From WVYX01 sp039592335 (GTDB lineage Bacteria > Gemmatimonadota > Gemmatimonadetes > Gemmatimonadales > GWC2-71-9): a DNA stretch of 64,000 nucleotides. The position numbers and the translations under genes were made by a program. How positions within the stretch are numbered: position 1 is the stretch's first letter; each line of letters starts with the position of its first letter. The stretch spans positions 1 to 64,000 of the forward strand of contig JBDHBX010000002.1 in assembly GCA_039592335.1 (NCBI GenBank), given 5' to 3'. Below are positions 7,494 through 14,774 of the stretch, one piece after another. The notes beneath the pieces are model-generated. The model was given only the letters and a program-made list of their open reading frames with translations, was not told where the DNA came from and made no database searches.

Positions 7494-9032
7494 CTACGGC
7501 TGTTGCTCCCGCAGGACGATTCCCGTGAGGCGAATCGAATCGCCGGGCTCGACCACGATTACCTGCTCATACGGCTCGAAGCCGTCGCGCACGATGCGCA
7601 CCGTGTGGGTACCCGCGGGAATCGGGAGGTCGAGGATCGGCGTCATCTGGAGCTGGCGGCCGTCGAGGTACACGTACCCCCACTGCTCCGACTGGACCCA
7701 GAGGCGTGCCGGCTGCGTGGCTACGGCTGCCGGCGTCGCCCGATCAGTGCGGGGCGGCGCCGTGACGGGCGGCTGCTGCGGGTCCTGCTGTGTGGCCGGT
7801 GATTGCTCCCCTTCATCGGCGCGCTCGTCCTGGACCGGCTGCCCCGCGGCCGCCGCGGTCAGCGCCGAATCCACAGTCGACGGCGGTGGAGCGCCCTCGC
7901 CGCCCGTCGCGTCCTGCAGTGTCGCTTCGGGGTACTGCCACAGCACCACCCCGGCCACGGCCAGCGGGGCGGCGACTGCCGCGACGAGGCGCGCCCGAGG
8001 CCGGCGCCAGCGCCGCCGCTGCTCGCGCGGGGGCGACTCCACCGGGAGCGGGGTGGGGTGAGAGAGCTCCTGCAAAGTGGGGTTCGTGAACCGCACGGAC
8101 ATGCGCCCGCCGAGCGCCTCGATGAACTGCGCGATGTCGGCGAAGCGGTCGTCGGGCTTCTTGTTCAAGCCGCGGCGCACGGCGTTGGAGACCCGATACG
8201 GCAGGTCGCTGCGCAGCTCGTACAGCTCCTTGGGAGCCTCGAGGCACTGCTTGCGGATCATGAGTCCGAGCGAGTTCGCGGCGAACGGGGTCTCTCCGGC
8301 GAGACAGCGATACGTCAGCACCGCCAGCGAGTACTGGTCGGAGCGTCCGTCTACGGTCTGGCCGTAGCACTGCTCGGGAGACATGTAGCTCGGCGTGCCG
8401 AGCGTGGTGCCCGTATTGGTGAGCGGGATCGCGCCAAATGCCTTGGCGATACCGAAGTCACACACCCACACCCAGCCGTCCTCGTCGATCAATACGTTCT
8501 CCGGCTTGACGTCGCGGTGCACGATGCCACGCCGGTGCGCGTAGTGCAGCGCGCTGGCCACCTGCCCGATGATCTCGAGCGTGGCGTCGAGCTCGAGGGT
8601 CCCGTGCTCCTCGAGCAGGTCGGCGAGGGAGCGTCCCTTGACGTGCTTCATGGTGTACCACAAGAAGCTGGACGTCGTCCCGACGCGGTAGATGGGGACG
8701 ATGTGGTGCTGATCGAGCGAGGCCGCGATCTTGGCCTCCCGGCCGAAGCGGTCGGCAGCGGCGGTGCCGAGCACGAGTTGGAGGGGCAGGACCTTGAGCG
8801 CGACCAGCCGGTTCAGCTCCTTCTCCCGTGCCAGATAGACCAGTGACATGCCGCCGCGACCCAACAGGCCGTCCAGCTGGTAGTCCGCGCCCAGCTGCCG
8901 GCGGACGTTGCGTTCAACCTCCTCGGCAGCCGGTAGCTCGGGCGGCTCGGGCCGCGGCGCGGGCTGATTGCAGTGGTTGCACTCCATGGAGTGCGGCAGG
9001 ATCTCACCCGTGCGACAGCTAGGGCAGATCAT
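7494..9032 (-). CDS. zinc-ribbon Ser/Thr protein kinase with PEGA domain (copy B)
   Basis: 512 residues from the ATG at 9032, chosen because AGGGAGGG lies 4-5 bases upstream and the zinc ribbon (C3, C6, C18, C21) starts immediately; an upstream in-frame ATG at 9077 lacks such support. The kinase domain is complete: GRGGMS near residue 58, K80, HRD with D174, DFG at 192-194, PSYMSPEQ. A membrane segment follows (LVAAVAAPLAVAGVVLWQY), then a Pro/Ala/Gln-rich linker and a C-terminal PEGA domain (WGYVYLDGRQLQMTPI, GFEPYEQ). It is close in sequence to copy A, with the same CYGQ and GRSDQYSLAVLTY substrate-lobe stretch. Confidence 0.93.
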   Translation of the reverse strand: MICPSCRTGEILPHSMECNHCNQPAPRPEPPELPAAEEVERNVRRQLGADYQLDGLLGRGGMSLVYLAREKELNRLVALKVLPLQLVLGTAAADRFGREAKIAASLDQHHIVPIYRVGTTSSFLWYTMKHVKGRSLADLLEEHGTLELDATLEIIGQVASALHYAHRRGIVHRDVKPENVLIDEDGWVWVCDFGIAKAFGAIPLTNTGTTLGTPSYMSPEQCYGQTVDGRSDQYSLAVLTYRCLAGETPFAANSLGLMIRKQCLEAPKELYELRSDLPYRVSNAVRRGLNKKPDDRFADIAQFIEALGGRMSVRFTNPTLQELSHPTPLPVESPPREQRRRWRRPRARLVAAVAAPLAVAGVVLWQYPEATLQDATGGEGAPPPSTVDSALTAAAAGQPVQDERADEGEQSPATQQDPQQPPVTAPPRTDRATPAAVATQPARLWVQSEQWGYVYLDGRQLQMTPILDLPIPAGTHTVRIVRDGFEPYEQVIVVEPGDSIRLTGIVLREQQP

Positions 9033-9125
9033 GGATCCCTCCCTTACCTCAGGAGGCATAGGTGCTCCCTGGCCCATGAAGCGGCCTCTCGCTTCGGATG
9101 AAGAGATCGTGAAAGGCGCGAGGCG

Positions 9126-12100
9126 TCATGGGACGTTCACCACGAAGTCGGTGGCCGACTCCGGGTTGCCGCCGAAGCTCACCCACGCGCTGGTGTAACC
9201 GGCCGCGTCGATCACCCGAGCTTGCCAGTGGTATAGGCCGTTCGCAAGGGGCGCCACGGGCACCTGCGCCACGTTACCGTCGGCCACCGCGAGGCCCGTG
9301 GCGGTGGGCGTCCCGGTGAACGCCACGCCCACCAGCTGCACCTCCACCTGCAGTTGCAGCATATCGCCTGGATCGGGGTCGGTCACGGTCGCCTTGAGCC
9401 GCACGATGTCCTCGTTGGTGGTGGCGCCGACGGCGATCATCGTAATGCCGTCGCCCCTGTATTGATCAAGGTCGCCCCCCGGCGCGTTGGGCGGCTCCGG
9501 GACCGCCACGTGGAAGTCCGCCGCGCTCTCGGGGTTGCCACCGAAGCTCTTCCACGCGCTGGTCCTGCCCGTCTGGTCCAGGGTGCGGATCCGCCAGTGG
9601 TAACCGGTGTCTTCGCTCAGCCCCGGGACCCCGACGGTGGCAGTGGCGCCGCTGGCCACCGCGCCGCTGGTGTCGGTGGCGACACCGGTGAACGCCACGC
9701 CCACCGGGCGCAGCTCCACCAGGAGCCGCAGCTGCTCACCGGGGTCGGGATCGCTCACCGTGGCCTTGACGATCACGGTGGTCTCATCGGTGGTGTCGCC
9801 CACGGCGAGCACGGTGGTGCCGTCGGCCTTGGTCTGGGTCTCAGCGCTGGGCAGATCGGGATCCTCCGGGACCGCCACGCTGAAGTCCGGATCGCCGACG
9901 CCGTACTCGACCCAGCCGCTCTTGCTATCCGTCTCGTCCACCGTGCGCACGCGCCACTTGTAATCGGTATCGTCGGCCAGACCGGTGACGCGTACGGTGG
10001 CGACCGTACCGGAGGCGACGGTTCCGCCGAGCACCGTGCCGTTGCCGTTGAATCCGGATCCGACCGGCTTTACCTCGGCCTCGAGCCGCAGCGTGGTGCC
10101 GGGGTCGGGGTCGGTGACGACGGCCTTCAACACGACCGTGTTCTCGTCGATCGTGCTGGCCGTCGGAATCATCGTGGCGCTGTCGCTCTCGACCTGCTCC
10201 AGGCTGGTGGGATCGTCGGGTGTCTCGGGCCCTTGGTCCACCACGAACGCCGGGTCGCTCCCGAAGGCGACCCACGCGCTCGCCCGCCCCGTCTTGTCCA
10301 CGGCACGGGCCTGCCAGCGGTGACCGGTGTTGTCGAGCAGGCCGGTAACTAGCACGGCGATGTCCACGCCGGTGCCGCCGGGCACAGGTGCGCTCTGGTC
10401 GGTAGCGAATCCGGTGAAGGGCTGGCCCACTGGCCTCACCTCCACCTCAAGCCTCAGCGTGTCCCCCAGATCGGTGTCGGTCACGTTGGCCCGGAGCACG
10501 ACGGTGGTCTCGCTGGTCGTCCCGCCCGCGGCGATGGCCGTGGTGCTGTCGCTCTCGCGCTGGCGCAGCACGGTGGGCGCGCCCGGCGCATCCTGGATTA
10601 CGGCCCGGAGGGTGAAGCTCCCCGTCATGGCGGGATCTCGCGAGGCAGCTTCCACCCGGTACATGTCGCTCGCCGACAGGTCGTAGTCGAGGCAGGCAAC
10701 GCCGAGGTCGTTGGAGCACACACCCTCATCCAGCACCGTGCCGGCCCCGTCGGTGAGGATCAGGTAGGGCACGAACGCGCCCTCCATGGACAGCGTGATC
10801 GTCTCTCCCGGGCTCCCGTCGAAGGCGTAGACCTTCGCAAAGCTGGCGCTGCGGTGGGGCGCGCTGCAGTCGCTGTCGGACAACGCGCCGCCGGGCTCGG
10901 CATCGGGGTTGATGTTGATCACCGCGCACGGCTCGATGGTGAACTCCACCGGCACCTCGATCGGGCTGCCGCTGGCTCCGGGGGCGGTGATGACCACCGT
11001 GTCGTGGTACGTACCCTCCGCGAGGCCGTCGGGATCAAGCGTGAGCTGCACGACGTCGGGCATCCCGCCCGTCGTCTTGGAGAGGCTGAGCCAATCGCTG
11101 GACTTGCTCCCCGACCATGTGGGCGAGCCGGTGCCCAGGTTGTCGATCGTGAGATCCTCTGTCTGGGGCGCCACGCTCCCCGCGGCAGCCGAGAGGCTCA
11201 CCGCGGTGGGAGTCACGCTCAAGTCCGGCGGCGTCACGATGACCGTCGTGCTGTCGGTCAGGGCGTCGGAGGTGCCGCGGACGAGTGCCTCCCCGGCCCC
11301 CCGGGCCGTGATCTCGCCGGTAGAGTCCACTACGGCCACCGTCGTATCGCTCGACGTCCAGGTGACGAGGGTGGCCGGGACCGGATTCCCCCGGCGGTCA
11401 CTGGCTTCCGCGATGAGCTGGCTCGAGGCGCCGAGGCTCAACAGCTCGACGGTGTCGGGCTCGATCTGCAGGGCCGTAATGGTCTGTAGCACGGTGACCG
11501 TGGCCGTGGCTGTCGCCGTGTCGAGGGTCGCCTCCAACGTGGCGTCCCGCCCGCTCACGCGCCCCACCACGCAGCCGCCAGCAGTGAGAGAGACCGTGGA
11601 ATCGGGGTCGTCTGCGACGGCGAGGTTAGGGGCAGCATCGGCGAGGACCTCGCCGCGCGCGTCCCGGGCCTCGTACGTGTGGCACAGGGTATCGCCCGCG
11701 CTGGTGAGGGTGGTCTCGGCGGGCGACAGGGCGAGCGTCGCGGCCACGACCCAGACGGTGTCGGAAGCCTCGACGTCAGTGCTCGAGACGGCGCCGCCCT
11801 CCACCTTGCCTGTGACGACGACCTTGCCCCGCGCACGACCCTGTACGAATCCCTCCGCATTCACTGTCGCGATCCCGCTGTCGCTGGTGCGCCACGAGAG
11901 CGGCACGCCGGCCTGCGTCTCGCCATCCACCCGCACGACGGGCGTGAGCAGGACGGAATCCGCCACCCCTACGATCGTCCGGGGCAGCTCCAGCTCGACT
12001 GTGGGGTCCTCGGGGGACGTCACCATATCACCGAGCCTGCAGCTGGTCAGAGCGACCGGAAGGCAGAAGAGCAAGAGGCCCGCTCTCAGCACGAAGAGAG

Positions 12101-12143
12101 CGGGCTGCTGAACGGGCAGCCTCGTTCTACCTGTCCGACGCAT
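9126..12143 (-). CDS. large multidomain surface lipoprotein (Big2/BACON/FN3-like)
   Basis: 1005 residues. The signal sequence ends in a lipobox (VALTSC). Two or three Ig-like Big2-type domains follow (for example VPLSWRTSDSGIATV and LVTWTSSDTTVAVVDSTGEITARG), then a BACON-like domain (WLSLSKTTGG, GTYHDTVVITAPG), then a pre-peptidase C-terminal-like segment with cysteines (FAKVYAFDGSPGETITLSM). The C-terminal 390 residues are four tandem FN3-like repeats. No catalytic domain is visible, so it is likely an adhesin-like or structural lipoprotein on the outer surface. It is the first gene upstream of kinase copy B on the same strand, 93 bases away, and could be part of that operon. Confidence 0.85.
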   Translation of the reverse strand: MRRTGRTRLPVQQPALFVLRAGLLLFCLPVALTSCRLGDMVTSPEDPTVELELPRTIVGVADSVLLTPVVRVDGETQAGVPLSWRTSDSGIATVNAEGFVQGRARGKVVVTGKVEGGAVSSTDVEASDTVWVVAATLALSPAETTLTSAGDTLCHTYEARDARGEVLADAAPNLAVADDPDSTVSLTAGGCVVGRVSGRDATLEATLDTATATATVTVLQTITALQIEPDTVELLSLGASSQLIAEASDRRGNPVPATLVTWTSSDTTVAVVDSTGEITARGAGEALVRGTSDALTDSTTVIVTPPDLSVTPTAVSLSAAAGSVAPQTEDLTIDNLGTGSPTWSGSKSSDWLSLSKTTGGMPDVVQLTLDPDGLAEGTYHDTVVITAPGASGSPIEVPVEFTIEPCAVININPDAEPGGALSDSDCSAPHRSASFAKVYAFDGSPGETITLSMEGAFVPYLILTDGAGTVLDEGVCSNDLGVACLDYDLSASDMYRVEAASRDPAMTGSFTLRAVIQDAPGAPTVLRQRESDSTTAIAAGGTTSETTVVLRANVTDTDLGDTLRLEVEVRPVGQPFTGFATDQSAPVPGGTGVDIAVLVTGLLDNTGHRWQARAVDKTGRASAWVAFGSDPAFVVDQGPETPDDPTSLEQVESDSATMIPTASTIDENTVVLKAVVTDPDPGTTLRLEAEVKPVGSGFNGNGTVLGGTVASGTVATVRVTGLADDTDYKWRVRTVDETDSKSGWVEYGVGDPDFSVAVPEDPDLPSAETQTKADGTTVLAVGDTTDETTVIVKATVSDPDPGEQLRLLVELRPVGVAFTGVATDTSGAVASGATATVGVPGLSEDTGYHWRIRTLDQTGRTSAWKSFGGNPESAADFHVAVPEPPNAPGGDLDQYRGDGITMIAVGATTNEDIVRLKATVTDPDPGDMLQLQVEVQLVGVAFTGTPTATGLAVADGNVAQVPVAPLANGLYHWQARVIDAAGYTSAWVSFGGNPESATDFVVNVP
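9129..10590 (-). repeat. four tandem FN3-like coding repeats
   Basis: Four units of about 360-370 bases encode domains that each contain a T-x-ETTV or NEDIV start, V(T/S)DPDPG or DTDLG, LRLEVEVRPVG-like strands, a W(Q/R)-(A/V)R core and a closing S-x-W(V/K)xFG motif. Approximate boundaries are 9129-9488, 9489-9860, 9861-10220 and 10221-10590. The units are diverged, so this is an old internal duplication. Confidence 0.8.
12078..12105. other. perfect 10-bp inverted repeat inside a signal-peptide coding region
   Basis: GCCCGCTCTC at 12078-12087 and its exact complement GAGAGCGGGC at 12096-12105 flank an 8-base loop. The element encodes residues 13-22 of the surface lipoprotein. It would fold in the mRNA about 40 bases after the start codon. 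Confidence 0.6.
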
Positions 12144-12473
12144 GGGCGCACTACCTACCGTCGGTTGAAGGACAGCTAAGTTATTGGCACTGTGGGACGT
12201 CCGCTAGGGGCGGGGTCGGGCACCGGCCCCGGCGGGCGCTCCCGACGGAATTTCTTCGCTGCGACAGCCACCCCAACCGGCCCGCCACCGTATAGTGTCA
12301 CTGTCGGGTCGGTGGCGCATCGGGAGGGAGTGGCGCCACCAGGGTCAACGGTGGCGGCAGTGACGTGTCGGCGGCTGTGCGCTGCCTCACATCGGCTAGA
12401 GGGTCGGATGCGGTCCCCGGGGGGCAGATTGGCGGCCTGCCGCCCCGCTGCGCGGGCTCATACCTTAGGGCTC
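12144..12473. other. non-coding divergent region with competing hairpins
   Basis: This 330-base gap separates the minus-strand surface lipoprotein from the plus-strand ferredoxin gene and must hold promoters for both; no strong sigma-70 match was found. GGTGGCGC at 12311-12318 pairs with GCGCCACC at 12333-12340, while the 7-base CGCCACC within the latter can instead pair with GGTGGCG at 12350-12356, so the two hairpins exclude each other. Further short GC hairpins (GGCGG/CCGCC and CCCGC/GCGGG) lie just before the ferredoxin start. Whether any is functional is unknown. Confidence 0.4.
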
Positions 12474-13082
12474 ATGCCACGACCGCTCGACGACCAGTTC
12501 GGCCCGGACTTCCTCACCGGTAGCGAGGGCGACCGCCGCGCCTTCTTCCGGGAGACGGTGGGGCGCCTCGTGAACGAGGTGGTGCGCCGGGCGGAGCGGC
12601 GGGTGGCCCCTCTCCCGGTGTTCCGACCGCCGGGGGCCATGGACGAGGTCGCCTTCCTCGCGGCGTGTACGCGCTGTGGCGACTGCATCGACGTGTGTCC
12701 GGCGAACGCCATCGTGACGGCGCCGCCCGGGGCTGGTCTCGCGGTGGGCACTCCCATGATCGATCCGGCGGTGCAGCCGTGCACCGTGTGCAACGAGATG
12801 CTGTGTGCCAAGGTGTGCCCCACCGATGCGCTGGAGGTACCCGAGCGGGTGTGGGAAGGGTACCGCATGGCCACCCTCGAGCTCGTGCCGGAGCGGTGCA
12901 TCGCCTTCCAGGACGTGGAGTGCGGAGTCTGTGCCAGGGTCTGTCCGCTGGGCGAACAGGCGATCGGCCTCGATGACGCCGGCCGACCGGTGTTGTATGC
13001 TGAAGGGTGTGTGGGGTGTGGGGTCTGCGTGCGGGCCTGCGTGACCACGCCGTCGTCGCTGCTGGTACATCTCACTCTCTGA
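12474..13082 (+). CDS. four-cluster ferredoxin-type protein (NapF/NapG-like)
   Basis: 202 residues from the ATG at 12474; longer in-frame starts would reach into the non-coding leader. Four cysteine groups are visible: CTRCGDCIDVCP, CTVCNEMLCAKVCP, CGVCARVCP with an upstream Cys, and CVGCGVCVRAC. The last cysteine of each group usually ligates the partner cluster, as in MauM/NapG/NapF ferredoxins. No twin-arginine signal is seen, so it is probably cytoplasmic and acts as an electron carrier or as an assembly helper for a periplasmic oxidoreductase. No partner enzyme is adjacent. It is followed 13 bases later by a cupin gene. Confidence 0.85.
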   Translation: MPRPLDDQFGPDFLTGSEGDRRAFFRETVGRLVNEVVRRAERRVAPLPVFRPPGAMDEVAFLAACTRCGDCIDVCPANAIVTAPPGAGLAVGTPMIDPAVQPCTVCNEMLCAKVCPTDALEVPERVWEGYRMATLELVPERCIAFQDVECGVCARVCPLGEQAIGLDDAGRPVLYAEGCVGCGVCVRACVTTPSSLLVHLTL

Positions 13083-13095
13083 GCAAGGAGCGGCT

Positions 13096-13449
13096 GTGGA
13101 GACGCCGTACCGCGTGGAGAAGCCCTGGGGCTACGAGCTCATCTGGGCGAAGACCGATCGCTACGTCGGCAAGATCCTGCACATCGAGCCGGGACACCTG
13201 CTGAGCCTCCAGTATCACGAGCGCAAGGATGAGACGATCTTTGTGCTCATGGGTGAGATCGTGTTCCGCGTCCAGGAGCGGGGCTCGGACGAGCTGGTGG
13301 AGCGGCCCATGAAGGAGGGGGAGGCGTACCACGTCACCCCCGGCACGGTGCACCAGATGGAGGCGGTCGTGTCCACCGATCTCCTGGAGGTGTCCACCCC
13401 GGAGCTGGATGACGTGGTCCGTCTCAAGGACCGCTACGGGAGGGCGTGA
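13096..13449 (+). CDS. cupin-domain protein, mannose-6-phosphate isomerase C-domain type
   Basis: 117 residues from a GTG with AAGGAG 5 bases upstream. It begins with KPWGYELIWAKT and continues YVGKILHIEPGHLLSLQYHERKDE, the pattern of type II phosphomannose isomerase / GDP-mannose-linked cupins. The metal-binding set H-x-(E) and the distal G-x-x-H (GTVHQMEA) are present. Such single-domain cupins isomerise or epimerise sugar phosphates or nucleotide sugars, or bind sugars without catalysis. The next gene, 1 base downstream, is a sugar nucleotidyltransferase, which supports a role in activated-sugar metabolism. Confidence 0.75.
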   Translation: METPYRVEKPWGYELIWAKTDRYVGKILHIEPGHLLSLQYHERKDETIFVLMGEIVFRVQERGSDELVERPMKEGEAYHVTPGTVHQMEAVVSTDLLEVSTPELDDVVRLKDRYGRA

Positions 13450-13450
13450 G

Positions 13451-14434
13451 GTGAAGGTCATCCTGCCGGTGGCCGGCAAGGGGACGCGCCTGCTGCCGAT
13501 CACGAAGCACCTGCCGAAGCCGTTGGTGCGGGTAGCCGGCCGTCCGGTGCTCGACTACGTGATCGACAAGCTGCAAGGCCTCTCGGTCGAAGAGCTCATC
13601 TTCATCACGGGCCATCTCAAGGAGCAGATCGAGGAGTACGTCGGCGCGACGTACGACATCCCCGCGCGGTTCGTGGAGCAACAGGTGCAGGACGGCACGG
13701 CGGGCGCCGTGAACCTCGCGCGCCCCTACGTGGACGGTCCCGTGCTGATCGTGTTCGTGGACACCGTGTTCGATGCCGACCTCTCGCTGCTCCAACGCAC
13801 CGATGCCGACGGCATCATCTGGGCCAAGGACGTAGAAGACTACCAGCGCTACGGGGTCGTGGTGACTGACGAGCAGGGCTACATGCGGCGCATCGTGGAG
13901 AAGCCCTCGGAGCCGATCTCCAGGCTGGCGAATATCGGTCTCTATTACATCCGCGACTGGCAGACGCTGTTCGAGGGAATCGACCACACGCTCGCGGGGC
14001 CGCAGTTCAAGGGTGAGTGGTTCCTGACGGATGCCTTCCAGTACATGATCGATCACGGGCGCAAGCTGCTCACCGCCGAGGTCGGCGGCTGGTACGACTG
14101 CGGCAAGGTCGAGACGGTCCTGTCCACCAACCTGCACCTCCTCGAGCAGGGTGGCCGACGCTCCCCCGAGGAGCGGGACGGCGTCACGCTGGTCGATCCG
14201 GTGTTCGTCGCCGACGCGGTGACCCTGGAGGACTGCACGATCGGGCCGAACGTCTCGATCGACGCCGGGGCGGTCGTGCGCGGCAGCACGGTGCGGGACG
14301 CGATCATCGGGGAAAACGCCGTGGTCGCAGGCTCGACCGTGAACCACTCCCTGGTAGGGAATGACAGCGTCATCACCGACGTGGACCTGCATAACATGGT
14401 GGCGGCGCGGGACGAGATCGCCGAGGCACCCTGA
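13451..14434 (+). CDS. sugar-1-phosphate nucleotidyltransferase
   Basis: 327 residues from the GTG just after the cupin stop. The N-terminus has the nucleotidyltransferase signature LPVAGKGTRLLPITKHLPKP, followed by a Rossmann-like catalytic domain with IVFVDTVFDAD (metal-binding Asp) and GVVVTDEQGYMRRIVEKP. Residues from about 245 show hexapeptide-repeat character (VTLEDCTIGPNVSIDAGAVV, IIGENAVVAGSTV), a left-handed beta-helix. The family makes NDP-sugars from sugar-1-phosphate, most often dTDP-glucose or UDP-glucose/GlcNAc; the exact sugar cannot be told from sequence alone. Confidence 0.85.
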   Translation: MKVILPVAGKGTRLLPITKHLPKPLVRVAGRPVLDYVIDKLQGLSVEELIFITGHLKEQIEEYVGATYDIPARFVEQQVQDGTAGAVNLARPYVDGPVLIVFVDTVFDADLSLLQRTDADGIIWAKDVEDYQRYGVVVTDEQGYMRRIVEKPSEPISRLANIGLYYIRDWQTLFEGIDHTLAGPQFKGEWFLTDAFQYMIDHGRKLLTAEVGGWYDCGKVETVLSTNLHLLEQGGRRSPEERDGVTLVDPVFVADAVTLEDCTIGPNVSIDAGAVVRGSTVRDAIIGENAVVAGSTVNHSLVGNDSVITDVDLHNMVAARDEIAEAP

Positions 14435-14436
14435 CC

Positions 14437-14757
14437 ATGGGCATGCTGCTCTTCCTCGTGGGGTTGCTGGCCGCCCTTTCCGGCGGGGTGAAGCTGCGCA
14501 AGCGCATCCGCACGTCGATCGGTGCCTCGACGCTCGCGCGGGCCGAGATCGCGGTGGGAAGCCTCGTGGTCCTGGGATCGGGCGTGGGCCTTTCCACCAC
14601 ACCGGTCGCGCCGGTGGTGGTGGCCGCGACGCTGCTCCTGGTGGTGGTCTCGGCCGTTGATCAAGGACGCCGTGCGGCGCGGGCGCAGCGACATCGCGAG
14701 TTGTCGGAGGAGACGCGGCTCAAGACCTTCCTGCAGGGTGACGGCAAGCGACGCTGA
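14437..14757 (+). CDS. small two-segment membrane protein
   Basis: 106 residues starting 2 bases after the nucleotidyltransferase stop. Hydrophobic segments lie at about residues 2-17 and 38-70, with a basic stretch (KLRKRIRTS) between and a charged cytoplasmic tail (RRAARAQRHRELSEETRLK). No conserved family was recognised. Tight spacing makes it part of the cupin/nucleotidyltransferase operon. Confidence 0.6.
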   Translation: MGMLLFLVGLLAALSGGVKLRKRIRTSIGASTLARAEIAVGSLVVLGSGVGLSTTPVAPVVVAATLLLVVVSAVDQGRRAARAQRHRELSEETRLKTFLQGDGKRR

Positions 14758-14774
14758 CCGGTGAGGAGGAGGCC

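Noticed and set aside
6444..7802. A long plus-strand frame opposite the second partner gene
   Set aside because: Antisense shadow of the partner and kinase genes, which have clear signal peptides, motifs and start-stop coupling on the minus strand.
12192..12473. N-terminal extension of the ferredoxin gene to 12192
   Set aside because: The extension is Arg/Gly/Pro-rich with no conserved feature, and it would cover the hairpin-rich leader. The ATG at 12474 directly precedes family-like sequence.
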